Shown here piece by piece: positions 8,289-16,388 of a stretch of DNA of 52,852 bases. The DNA lies in assembly GCA_910587775.1 (NCBI GenBank), contig CAJUNF010000006.1, forward strand, positions 1 through 52,852, written 5' to 3'. How positions within the stretch are numbered: the first letter of the stretch is position 1; each line of letters starts with the position of its first letter. The notes beneath the pieces are model-generated. The model saw only the letters and a program-made list of their open reading frames with translations, was not told the origin of the DNA and did no database searches. The translations under genes and the position numbers were made by a program. The stretch is from an uncultured Bacilli bacterium (GTDB taxonomy: Bacteria > Bacillota_I > Bacilli_A > RF39 > UBA660).

Positions 8289-9030
8289 AATAAATTCTTT
8301 TACTTATTTATTGATTCTCACATCTTTAATGACTGGTTTTATCAAAAATATTGCTTTGATATTATTAATTATAATAGTTCATGAATGTGGCCATATTTTT
8401 TTTATTAGAAAATATGAATATTCTATTGAATCTGTTGAGATTTTTCCATTTGGTGGAATTACAAAAGTAAATAAACCTATCAATACACCAATTAAACAAG
8501 AGATGTGGATTGCATTAGGTGGAGTATTATTCCAAATTTTATTATTCTTCGTTTTTAAACTTTTAGTGAATGTTGGATTCATTCGTGAAACAACTTATAT
8601 CTTATTTCAAACTTATAATAAATCCATTTTCTTTTTTAATTTACTTCCTATGATCCCTTTAGATGGAAGTATCTTATTTCATTCTATTTTAGAATATTTC
8701 TTTTCATATCATAAAGCTTACCACGCATATCTAGTAATATCTGTAATGGCTTTTTTGTTCTTTTTTCTTTCACAAATAAAAAATAGCTTTAACAACTATA
8801 TGATTTTAACTTTTTTGATATTTCGTATATATGAAGCCTATAAAAAAAGAAAATATTATGAAAATAAATTTTATTTAGAGCGCTTTCTTCATGAATATCC
8901 TTATATAAAAATTGAAAGTCATTCTTATCCAGATTTACATAAATTAAAAAAAGATACGCTTCATTTTTTTTGGAAAAAAGATCGCTATTTACATGAAAAA
9001 GAATTTCTAAAATCCTATTATTCTAAATAA
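8263..9030 (+). CDS. spoIVFB: SpoIVFB-like intramembrane metalloprotease (M50)
   Basis: A 255-residue polytopic protein with the zinc motif HECGH (40-44) in a membrane segment, the FPFGGITKV strand (61-69) and the third-ligand region NLLPMIPLDG (D134). These are the site-2-protease signatures of the SpoIVFB subgroup. In Bacillus it cleaves pro-sigma-K in the mother cell. The C-terminal 70 residues are cytosolic, Lys/Tyr-rich and without a clear CBS domain. It lies between spoIVFA and rplU, exactly as in Bacillus. Confidence 0.88.
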   Translation: MKNIKAKFKINSFTYLLILTSLMTGFIKNIALILLIIIVHECGHIFFIRKYEYSIESVEIFPFGGITKVNKPINTPIKQEMWIALGGVLFQILLFFVFKLLVNVGFIRETTYILFQTYNKSIFFFNLLPMIPLDGSILFHSILEYFFSYHKAYHAYLVISVMAFLFFFLSQIKNSFNNYMILTFLIFRIYEAYKKRKYYENKFYLERFLHEYPYIKIESHSYPDLHKLKKDTLHFFWKKDRYLHEKEFLKSYYSK

Positions 9031-9087
9031 AATAGAAGTATAATAAAATATACTTAAAAAAGTATTATGAAGAAGCAAGAATAAAAA

Positions 9088-9116
9088 TTGACACTTAGAA
9101 CAAATTTTGATAAACT
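9088..9116 (+). promoter_or_regulatory. Sigma-A promoter of the rplU operon
   Basis: A perfect -35 TTGACA (9088-9093), a 17-base spacer and a -10 TAAACT (9111-9116). Transcription should start near 9123, leaving a leader of about 100 bases. Confidence 0.8.
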
Positions 9117-9120
9117 ATTC

Positions 9121-9205
9121 ATGTTTTGAAAAGTCTTTTGGCTTTCAAAAACCGCTCGAAAAAGGTTTTAAAACTTTTGTTGCCTTTCTTCGGCGCGTCT
9201 TAAAA
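9121..9205 (+). ncRNA. L21 leader RNA (ribosomal protein autoregulation)
   Basis: The untranslated leader between the promoter and rplU folds into hairpins: TTTTGAAAAG...CTTTCAAAA around 9124-9150, a GGTTTTAAAACTTTT segment, and a final short hairpin with TTCGGCGCG. Position and hairpin layout match the Firmicute L21 leader family, through which the operon is thought to be regulated by L21. The assignment is from memory of that family's layout. Confidence 0.65.
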
Positions 9206-9224
9206 TATAATAAGGAGGTATGAA

Positions 9225-9527
9225 ATGAAAGCTATATTTGTAACAGGTGGAAAACAATACTACGTTGCAGAAGGTGACACAATTTATGTGGAAAAACTTC
9301 CAAATGAAGTAGGTACAGAAGTATCTTTTGATACTGTTTTATTTGCAAACGGAAAAGCAGGAAATCCATATGTTGATGGAGCAAAAGTTGTTTGTAATGT
9401 AGAACGTCATGGTCGTCAAAAAAAGATTATTGTCTTTAAATATCGTCCAAAGAAAAAATATAGAAAAAAACAAGGACACAGACAACCATATACAAAATTA
9501 ACTATTAAAAAAATTGAAGTGAAATAA
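9225..9527 (+). CDS. rplU: 50S ribosomal protein L21
   Basis: A 100-residue protein of normal length. It starts MKAIFVTGGKQY and contains the typical GRQKKIIVFKYRPKKKYRKK basic stretch, followed by GHRQPYTKLTI near the C-terminus. L21 binds 23S rRNA domain V with L20. SD AAGGAGG. Only 2 bases separate it from the Prp gene. Confidence 0.98.
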   Translation: MKAIFVTGGKQYYVAEGDTIYVEKLPNEVGTEVSFDTVLFANGKAGNPYVDGAKVVCNVERHGRQKKIIVFKYRPKKKYRKKQGHRQPYTKLTIKKIEVK

Positions 9528-9529
9528 TT

Positions 9530-9841
9530 ATGATTCACATTAAAATCCAAAAAAAGGAAGATTATCTCAGTGGAATCAAACTAAAAGGCCATGCCTTGTA
9601 TGATGATTATGGAAAAGATATCGTATGTGCTGGAGTATCAGCAATATTAACAACTACTGTAAATGGAGTATTAAAAGTTAATAAAAATGCTTGTCATTAC
9701 AAACAAGAAAAAGATATTTTTACCATATATGATATTCAAAATGATTCATTGACTCAAATCTTAATGCAAAATATGATTGATTTACTAAAACAATTAGCAA
9801 ACAATTATCCTAAAAATATAAAAGTGGAAAGCGAGGAATAG
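9530..9841 (+). CDS. prp: Ribosomal-processing cysteine protease Prp (YsxB)
   Basis: A 103-residue protein with the catalytic pair of the family: H21 in KGHA and C33 in DIVCAGVSA. Prp removes the short N-terminal extension of L27 before it enters the ribosome. The downstream rpmA has exactly such an extension, so enzyme and substrate are neighbours. There is no strong SD, so translation is probably coupled to rplU. Confidence 0.93.
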   Translation: MIHIKIQKKEDYLSGIKLKGHALYDDYGKDIVCAGVSAILTTTVNGVLKVNKNACHYKQEKDIFTIYDIQNDSLTQILMQNMIDLLKQLANNYPKNIKVESEE

Positions 9842-9843
9842 AC

Positions 9844-10131
9844 ATGTATTTGATGAAATTAAATCTACAATTATTCGCTCATAAAAAAGCTCAAACATCA
9901 ACTCAAAATGGTCGTGACTCAAGAGGACGCCGTTTAGGAGCTAAAGCAAGTGATGGCGAATTAATTAGTGCAGGATCTATCATTTATCGTCAAAGAGGAA
10001 CAAAAATTTATCCAGGAAACAATGTTGGAATGGGAAAAGATCATACTCTTTTTGCTAAAATAGATGGATATGTAAAATTTGAAAGATTTGGAAGAGACAA
10101 AAAGAAAGTAAGCGTTTACGAAACAAAGTAA
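9844..10131 (+). CDS. rpmA: 50S ribosomal protein L27 with cleavable N-terminus
   Basis: A 95-residue protein. After MYLM comes KLNLQLFAHKK: the LNLQLF | A site is the Prp cleavage motif, and mature L27 begins AHKKAQTS. The body has GRDSRGRRLGAK, GSIIYRQRGTKIYPG and GKDHTLFA, all standard. L27 reaches the peptidyl-transferase centre. The start could be the first or second Met. The gene ends in a terminator that overlaps its last codons. Confidence 0.98.
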   Translation: MYLMKLNLQLFAHKKAQTSTQNGRDSRGRRLGAKASDGELISAGSIIYRQRGTKIYPGNNVGMGKDHTLFAKIDGYVKFERFGRDKKKVSVYETK

Positions 10132-10143
10132 TCGCTTTTTTTA
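10110..10143 (+). terminator. rplU-prp-rpmA terminator
   Basis: AAGCGTTTAC (10110-10119) pairs with GTAATCGCTT (10128-10137) with one mismatch, followed by a run of T. The stem includes the end of rpmA. Confidence 0.75.
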
Positions 10144-10197
10144 TTGACTTAAATAATATTTTATAATAAAATATAATGCCGAAAAAGGGGAGTTTTT

Positions 10198-11148
10198 ATG
10201 CAACTGAAAGAAACAAAAAAACTATTTCAAAATTTAATTCTTATGGGAGAAAATATCGCACGTATTTATGAAAAAATAAATATGTTAGATCAAGGATCTA
10301 GCGAATATAAAAAAGAGCTAGAGCACTTAGAACTTGCAACAGAATACGAAGAAACATTATATAATCAAGTTACCAAAGAAAATATTCATGAATTATTATT
10401 TTACTTTGAAACAAAATATGGTATTTCTAAAATTAGTAATCAAAATATCTTAAAAAATATTCCAAGTCATCTCTTGCCTTTATATCGTATTTTTTTCCAT
10501 TTAAATCAATTAAAAAAATATTATGAAGAACCTCAATTAGGTCCATTAAATATTTTTTTAAATAAAGAAAATCAAGAAAAAATAAAAAATGAAATTAAAG
10601 AGAGTTATTTTAAAGGTGTTATTTTAGATCTTCAATTTCGTTTAGTTTTTGCCAACGTATCTACACTTTTAGGACTAGGAAATCAAACAGATTATTACAA
10701 AATCATTTATTTACATCCTATTTTAGAAAGTGAATTATTAAAAGATGGATTTCCAATTATTCCAGAAGAAGAAACGCTAGATTTTGTAAAAGGCGCTTGG
10801 TTGATGTTTCAAATGAAACAAGAAAATCAAATAAAGCCAATAGAAATTCCAGAAAATGTAAAAGAAACATTCTTTGCGTATCAAGTAAATGATATCAAAG
10901 AATATTTAAATTCATTGTTAAATGATAAGCAAGTAACATTAGATGAAAATTATTTATTAGCATGCTATGCTTGTGTTACAGAATCAAATAAAGCATTAAT
11001 TATAAAAATGCTTCAAAAATTAATAAACTCTTCACAATTATCTAATAAAACAAGAGCAAAAGGTATCTATATTTATGAAAAAATATTAGAAATGATAAGT
11101 TACAATCGTTTAATAAAAAAAGAAAAAGAGTTAATAAGAAAAAGATAA
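10198..11148 (+). CDS. Unknown helical protein, paralogue A
   Basis: A 316-residue soluble, probably all-helical protein with no signal peptide or membrane segment; I do not recognise a family. It is a tandem paralogue of the next gene. Shared landmarks are M-G-x-N-I-x-x-I-Y near residue 17, LELATEYEETLYNQ / LSLARQYEEKLYQQ, LPLYRIFFHL / MPLYRDYIHL, FRLVFANVSTL / FTLTYLNLL and YYKIIYLHPILE / YYNVIYLNRLLE. SD AAGGGGAG. It sits between rpmA and obg, where Bacillus has spo0B. A structural or adaptor role is as likely as an enzymatic one; no catalytic motif is visible. Confidence 0.8.
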   Translation: MQLKETKKLFQNLILMGENIARIYEKINMLDQGSSEYKKELEHLELATEYEETLYNQVTKENIHELLFYFETKYGISKISNQNILKNIPSHLLPLYRIFFHLNQLKKYYEEPQLGPLNIFLNKENQEKIKNEIKESYFKGVILDLQFRLVFANVSTLLGLGNQTDYYKIIYLHPILESELLKDGFPIIPEEETLDFVKGAWLMFQMKQENQIKPIEIPENVKETFFAYQVNDIKEYLNSLLNDKQVTLDENYLLACYACVTESNKALIIKMLQKLINSSQLSNKTRAKGIYIYEKILEMISYNRLIKKEKELIRKR

Positions 11149-11227
11149 AAAAGAGGTTTTATAACACTAAAGCGAATTGAAATAACTCATAAAGAATATA
11201 GAATATAGATTCTAATTGGGTGATAAT

Positions 11228-12151
11228 ATGCAAAAATCAGAAATTTTTAAAACAATTCAATACATGGGGGGGAATATTCAAAATATTTACGCCCAAATAA
11301 TTCGTGCTGAAGAAGAAAATAATATTCCTTTGAAAATAAAAGCTTTAAGAAATCTAAGCTTAGCAAGACAGTACGAAGAAAAATTGTACCAACAACTATC
11401 TTATGAAGATATTGGTATAGCCCTAGATAGATATTCTTTTTTGCCAGAAACAAATAGTATAAAAAATACAAAAGAAATCTCTTCACTTGATATGCCACTT
11501 TATCGAGATTACATACACTTAGGATATCTACACGATGTTGATCAAAAATCTTATAAAGTAGAAGATCTTATCGATAATGAGGATTATACTACGATTTATG
11601 TTAATGAAAAAGAATTAATAGAAGAAGAGCAAAGACATTACTTTGTTCAAACATTATTAACGATAAAATTTACTTTAACATATTTAAATTTATTAAAAAG
11701 AAGAGCATCTACAAAAGAAAGCGCCACAAAAGAATATTATAATGTTATTTATTTAAATCGTTTACTAGAAGAAAAATGGTTACCATTAAAATTCAAACCA
11801 TTCAGAATAGATCAAATAGAAGATTTTATGAAAATGAATTGGCAAACAAAAATTCTTTTATGGGATAGGGAATTTTTTGGAGAATTAGCAATAGATTCTA
11901 TGGAAAGATATATAACTGAAATAATGACAGATCCTACATCCGATATACTCACAGATTCAGAATATTTATATGAAATAACAAATTACTTTTCGCTAACAGA
12001 TGATCAAAAAACAGAATTTTTAAAAGAGATAGATGAATTATTAATAGATCCAACTATGACAAAAGAAAAAGAAGCATTGATAACAAAATATCTTAATGGT
12101 CTTCTTGCAATCAATGCAAAAAATGGGAAGAAACGAAAAAGATCTTTATAA
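11228..12151 (+). CDS. Unknown helical protein, paralogue B
   Basis: 307 residues from the ATG behind GGGTGAT; an in-frame TTG at 11216 is part of that site. It is a diverged tandem duplicate of the preceding gene, with the same order of motifs and similar length. It differs in a Lys/Arg-rich C-terminus (NGKKRKRSL) and in more acidic residues. The 79-base gap with its own SD suggests either co-transcription or a separate promoter. It ends at a terminator. No function can be assigned. Confidence 0.8.
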   Translation: MQKSEIFKTIQYMGGNIQNIYAQIIRAEEENNIPLKIKALRNLSLARQYEEKLYQQLSYEDIGIALDRYSFLPETNSIKNTKEISSLDMPLYRDYIHLGYLHDVDQKSYKVEDLIDNEDYTTIYVNEKELIEEEQRHYFVQTLLTIKFTLTYLNLLKRRASTKESATKEYYNVIYLNRLLEEKWLPLKFKPFRIDQIEDFMKMNWQTKILLWDREFFGELAIDSMERYITEIMTDPTSDILTDSEYLYEITNYFSLTDDQKTEFLKEIDELLIDPTMTKEKEALITKYLNGLLAINAKNGKKRKRSL

Positions 12152-12163
12152 TTATCATAAGAG

Positions 12164-12192
12164 AAGAGGAAAAATCTACTTTCTCTTTTTTT
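12164..12192 (+). terminator. Terminator after paralogue B
   Basis: AAGAGGAAA pairs with TTTCTCTT (one bulged G), followed by a T run. It lies between convergent genes. Confidence 0.55.
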
Positions 12193-12203
12193 ATTGTCAT
12201 TTG

Positions 12204-12467
12204 CTAACTTTTATAATTCTTTTTTACCTTTTCAATTTTTATTGTATAACCAATTGGAGCTAATATTTCTAGCAAACTAATTAAAGAAGGAGAGACATTC
12301 TTGCACTCAATTCGAGCAATTCTAGTTCTAGAAACCTTAGAATATTTAGAAAGTAATTCTTGTGTTAAATTATTTTCTTTACGAAATCGAATAAATTCAC
12401 GAATAAAAATATCATTTAATTCTAAAGCATCGTAAGACGCTTCAATATAATTAATATCGTAATCCAT
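12204..12467 (-). CDS. XRE-family HTH transcription regulator
   Basis: An 87-residue protein with a helix-turn-helix at about 23-80: FIRFRKENNLTQELLSKYSKVSRTRIARIE, then a short beta-like end. It resembles small Cro/C1 or HigA-type regulators. No toxin-like partner gene is adjacent, so an antitoxin role is not supported. SD GGTGATAC. A palindrome sits in its own promoter, which implies autorepression. Target genes may include the divergent acyl-CoA synthetase gene, which starts 106 bases away. Confidence 0.85.
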   Translation of the reverse strand: MDYDINYIEASYDALELNDIFIREFIRFRKENNLTQELLSKYSKVSRTRIARIECKNVSPSLISLLEILAPIGYTIKIEKVKKNYKS

Positions 12468-12477
12468 AGTATCACCA

Positions 12478-12501
12478 TTATAATTGTATCATATCTGATA
12501 C
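12478..12501 (-). promoter_or_regulatory. Promoter and palindromic operator of the XRE gene
   Basis: Read on the minus strand, GTATCA-N4-TGATAC (12486-12501) is followed at once by an ideal -10 TATAAT (12479-12484). The palindrome therefore fills the spacer between -35 and -10, the classic place for an autorepressor to block polymerase. Confidence 0.6.
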
Positions 12502-12572
12502 AGAAAATGTAAAGAGATATTGCAGGATTAAAAAAAACATATTATACTGAAAAAAATAAGGGACGAGGTTTT

Positions 12573-14453
12573 ATGAAGAAAAAAGAATTAGAAAAAGCAA
12601 TTCAAGAATTAAATCAAAAAATGAAAAATTTTGAAAAAATAGCTGATTTGTTAGAGCAACAAAATAAATTAAAAGAAGTAGAATTAGGTTTAAGAGAAGC
12701 ATCAAAAGAAAAAACAGGTTATCCTTCTATAGATAAACCATGGTTAAAGTTTTTTCCCAAAGAAGCTTTAACAGATACCATTAATCCATATACTCTTTAT
12801 CAACAATTAAAAATTTCCAATGAAGATAATTTAGAAGAAACTGCACTTAGTTACAATGGAGAATATATAACTTTTAGAAAATTATTGCATCACATAGATC
12901 AAGTAGCTGGAGCACTTTTATCAATTGGTGTAAAAGAAGGGGATATTGTAACACTTTGTCTTCCAAATATACCAGAATTTGTTTATTCTTTTTATGCAAT
13001 TAATAAAATAGGAGCAATTGCAAGTTTAATTGAACCAAGAACAAATGCTGAGCGAATCAAAACATTTGTAAATAATGCAAATTCTAAAGTAATGATTATG
13101 TTAGATCTATGTAAAAATAATATTGATAAAATGATAGAATCATCTACTCTTGAAATGGTCGTAAGTGTATCAGCAGCAAACTCTATCAACAATAAAGCTA
13201 AAAAAAGTTTATATACTATGGCACATAAAGAAGTTAAAACAAGTGGTAAATACTTAAACTGGAATGACTTTGTAAGTGTAAAAAGGCTAAATAATGTTGC
13301 CGTATCAAAATATAAACCAAACAAGACAGCAGCAATAGTATATACAAGTGGTACTACAGGTATTCCAAAAGGTGCTGAATTAACAAACGAAACTTATAAT
13401 GGTCAAAATATGCAATTAAAATATTCTGGAATTACACCTAAAACGGGAGATATTTTCTTAGGAAATGTTCCATTCTTTTCCGCTTATGGATCATCAAGCG
13501 GAATGCACAATGCGCTAACAAATGGGGTAGAGATAGCTCTTCTACCTAGTTACAAGCCTCAAGAATTTCCAAGTATTCTGTTAAAATATCGTCCAAATCA
13601 TGTAATGGGAGTACCAAGATTTTATGAATTATTGCTTCAAGATAAATTAGCTCAAAAAAGCGAATTTGCCTTTTTAGAAAATATTATTTCTGGTGGAGAC
13701 AAAATGGCTCCTGCCAATGAAAAAAAGGTAAATAAATTTTTAGAAAAACATGGGGCACCAAAAATAAAAAAAGGCTTGGGAATGAGTGAGTTTGGTGGAG
13801 GATTCATAACAACTGTCAGCGAAAAAAGTAATAAGATTGGAAGTGTCGGAGTTCCACATGTGGGAAATAATGTTAAAATTCTAGATCCAAATACCAATGA
13901 AGAATTAAAATATGGACCAGAAAAAAATATTGGAGAGCTTTATGTAACTGGACCAACTCTTATGAAATCATATTTTAATAATCAAATAGAATCGGATAAG
14001 TTTTTTGTAATAGATGAATCTGGAACAAAATGGGCTAAAACAGGAGATTTGGTATACATGGATGAAGATGGAGTTGTTTTCTTTATTGATCGTATAAAAA
14101 ATGTAATAATGCGTCCAGATGGACATACAACTCCGCTTCTTCCAATTGAAAATGCCATCTCTAAACACCCTAATGTCTTAAGCTGTGCAGCAGTAGGAGT
14201 AGAAGTCGAAGAAGGAAAAACGGGATCTCTTCCAATGGCCTTTATTGTATTAAAAGATAATGTTGAAGATATATCAACTCTTCAAAAAGAAATTGAAGAA
14301 TTGTGTGAATTTAATATTCCTGAAAGAGAACGACCAAAATGGTATCGTTATGTTAATGAAATTCCTTACAATTTAGCAGGTAAAGTAGATATGTTAAAAT
14401 TAAAAGAAAAAGGAATTACTCAGAATTTACAAGAAAAAGTCACAAAAGAATAA
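12573..14453 (+). CDS. Acyl-CoA synthetase-like AMP-binding enzyme
   Basis: A 626-residue class I adenylate-forming enzyme. Visible motifs: phosphate loop YTSGTTGIPKG (about 256-266); GMSEFGG (about 403); TGDLVYMDEDG (about 489-499); the hinge region DRIKNVIMRPDGH; and the C-terminal lysine region AGKVDMLKLK (about 606). The first 50 residues form a probable coiled coil, which is unusual for acyl-CoA synthetases. Such enzymes activate a carboxylic acid as acyl-AMP and pass it to CoA or a carrier. The substrate cannot be read from sequence, and no carrier protein is next to it. A terminator follows, so it is probably monocistronic. Confidence 0.85.
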   Translation: MKKKELEKAIQELNQKMKNFEKIADLLEQQNKLKEVELGLREASKEKTGYPSIDKPWLKFFPKEALTDTINPYTLYQQLKISNEDNLEETALSYNGEYITFRKLLHHIDQVAGALLSIGVKEGDIVTLCLPNIPEFVYSFYAINKIGAIASLIEPRTNAERIKTFVNNANSKVMIMLDLCKNNIDKMIESSTLEMVVSVSAANSINNKAKKSLYTMAHKEVKTSGKYLNWNDFVSVKRLNNVAVSKYKPNKTAAIVYTSGTTGIPKGAELTNETYNGQNMQLKYSGITPKTGDIFLGNVPFFSAYGSSSGMHNALTNGVEIALLPSYKPQEFPSILLKYRPNHVMGVPRFYELLLQDKLAQKSEFAFLENIISGGDKMAPANEKKVNKFLEKHGAPKIKKGLGMSEFGGGFITTVSEKSNKIGSVGVPHVGNNVKILDPNTNEELKYGPEKNIGELYVTGPTLMKSYFNNQIESDKFFVIDESGTKWAKTGDLVYMDEDGVVFFIDRIKNVIMRPDGHTTPLLPIENAISKHPNVLSCAAVGVEVEEGKTGSLPMAFIVLKDNVEDISTLQKEIEELCEFNIPERERPKWYRYVNEIPYNLAGKVDMLKLKEKGITQNLQEKVTKE

Positions 14454-14465
14454 AATAAATTTTTG

Positions 14466-14498
14466 AAAAACCACCAAAAAAGATTTGATGGTTTTTTC
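14466..14498 (+). terminator. Terminator after acyl-CoA synthetase gene
   Basis: AAAAACCACCAAA and TTTGATGGTTTTT form a 13-bp stem with one G-T type wobble, followed by T residues. Confidence 0.8.
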
Positions 14499-14570
14499 TT
14501 ATTTAAAAGTAATATTTAATTTCAAATAGACTTGTGATATACTTAAATAAAATAAAAGGAGAGTAGAAAT

Positions 14571-16388
14571 ATGTCAGTAGGAATAACATTTAGTTTATGT
14601 AGCTTTTTCTTTATTGCGCTACTAACTTTAGTATTTTTTGGAAAACCTCGTTTATCATCATTAGAAAATAAAATATATTCTTTATTAATTATAACCAGTT
14701 TATTTGGAACAGCAATTGGAACACCATGCTATTATTTTATGAAATATCATGAATCATTTGAATTATTAAATGTCATTTTCGCAAGAGGATATTTAATTTA
14801 TCTAGTATCATGGATCACTTTATTTACTGTATATATATTTGTGATTACTTTTAAAAAATTAAATACTAAAAAAGTATTAAAAACATTTGGTTTCATTTAC
14901 GCTATTATGGTAATTTTTGTTTGTATATTACCTCTATACTATGAAAATGGTAATGACTTAGTTTATTCATATGGACCAGCGACCAATTTTATGTATATAG
15001 CATCTTTACTAGCAATTATAATAATTATCATCTGTCTCATCTTAAATATCAAAAATATTACACAAAAGAAATTTTTCCCATTAATAGCTTTCATTATCAT
15101 TGGAACCATTATTATGATTATTCAAAAAATTAATCCAGCATTATTATTAATAACATTTGGAGAAGCATATATTACATTTTTAATGTATTTTACAATCGAA
15201 AACCCAGATGTAAAATTAATTAATCAATTAAATATTGCCAAAGAACAAGCTGAAAAAGCCAATCGCGCCAAAACAGAATTTTTATCAAATATGTCTCATG
15301 AAATTAGAACACCTTTAAATGCTATTGTTGGTTTTAGTGATTGTATGCTTTCTTCAACCAATATCTCAGAAACCAAAGAATTTGCAAAAGATGTAGTAGA
15401 AGCTTCAAATAACTTATTAGAAATTGTAAATGGAATTTTAGATATATCAAAAATAGAAGCAAATAAAATGGAAATCATAGAAAAAGAATACAACCCAAGA
15501 GAAGTACTAAATTCTCTCGGAAAATTAATTGCTCCAAGAATTAAAGAAAAACCTATCGAATTTACGATGAATATTTCAAATGATTTACCAGGAATATTAC
15601 GTGGAGATATGGGAAAAGTAAAACAGATTATTTTAAATCTTTTAACAAATGCTGTAAAATATACAGATTCTGGGAAAATTGATTTTACCGTTACTTGCAT
15701 AAATCGTTTAAATACTAATGCTTGTCTAATTTATATTGCAGTAAAAGATACTGGAAGAGGTATTAAAAAAGAAAATATGGACAAGCTATTTAATAAGTTT
15801 GAGCGAATAGATGAAGATCGAAATACCACAATTGAAGGAACAGGACTTGGACTTGCAATTACAAAACGATTAACAGAGATGATGGGTGGTAAAATCACTG
15901 TTAGTAGTAAATTTGAAGAAGGATCTACTTTCCGTGTATATTTAGAGCAAAAAATTGTAAGTATGGAAATTCCACAAAGTAGCAATGAAGAAATTGAAAT
16001 AAATTACAATGCTCATAAAGGAAAACGTATTTTAATAGTAGATGATTCAAAAATTAATTTAAAAGTTGCAAATCAAATACTAAAACCTTATAACTTTGAC
16101 GTAGTATTAGCAAATAGTGGGTATGAAGCATTAGAACTTATGGAAACCAAAACATTTGATTTAATTTTAATGGATATTATGATGCCTAAAATGAATGGAA
16201 TAGAGACTCTTAGAAGATTAAAAGAGATGGAAGGATTTGATTTGCCTGTTGTAGCATTAACAGCTGATGCAATAGAAGGAACCGAAGATAAATATCTGCA
16301 AGCTGGATTTAATGCATACTTATCAAAACCTATCGATAAATATCATTTAGATAAAGTATTAAAAAAATTCTTAGGAGGAAAAGAATAA
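14571..16388 (+). CDS. Hybrid sensor histidine kinase with receiver domain
   Basis: A 605-residue protein. The N-terminus carries seven hydrophobic segments (about 4-212), with no large extracellular sensor domain. Then come a HisKA dimerisation helix with SHEIRTPLNAIVGFS (phospho-acceptor H243), a HATPase domain with N (NLLTNAVKY), G1 (DTGRGI) and G2 (GTGLGLAI) boxes, and a C-terminal receiver with acceptor D535 in LMDIMMPKMNG and the conserved Lys in LSKPID. It can autophosphorylate and move phosphate to its own receiver. It overlaps the next gene by one base (TAATG). That gene supplies the HPt domain needed to complete a phosphorelay. Signal and output are unknown. Confidence 0.93.
   Translation: MSVGITFSLCSFFFIALLTLVFFGKPRLSSLENKIYSLLIITSLFGTAIGTPCYYFMKYHESFELLNVIFARGYLIYLVSWITLFTVYIFVITFKKLNTKKVLKTFGFIYAIMVIFVCILPLYYENGNDLVYSYGPATNFMYIASLLAIIIIIICLILNIKNITQKKFFPLIAFIIIGTIIMIIQKINPALLLITFGEAYITFLMYFTIENPDVKLINQLNIAKEQAEKANRAKTEFLSNMSHEIRTPLNAIVGFSDCMLSSTNISETKEFAKDVVEASNNLLEIVNGILDISKIEANKMEIIEKEYNPREVLNSLGKLIAPRIKEKPIEFTMNISNDLPGILRGDMGKVKQIILNLLTNAVKYTDSGKIDFTVTCINRLNTNACLIYIAVKDTGRGIKKENMDKLFNKFERIDEDRNTTIEGTGLGLAITKRLTEMMGGKITVSSKFEEGSTFRVYLEQKIVSMEIPQSSNEEIEINYNAHKGKRILIVDDSKINLKVANQILKPYNFDVVLANSGYEALELMETKTFDLILMDIMMPKMNGIETLRRLKEMEGFDLPVVALTADAIEGTEDKYLQAGFNAYLSKPIDKYHLDKVLKKFLGGKE

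Noticed and set aside
9121..9205. Leader hairpins before rplU as a plain terminator
   Set aside because: The promoter lies just before them and the ribosomal operon just after, and the layout fits an L21 leader better.
12204..12467. XRE gene as antitoxin of a toxin-antitoxin pair
   Set aside because: No small toxin-like gene is next to it on either side.
15296..15985. Minus-strand frames opposite the histidine kinase
   Set aside because: They lie fully inside a strong gene, encode no recognisable domain and have no SD.
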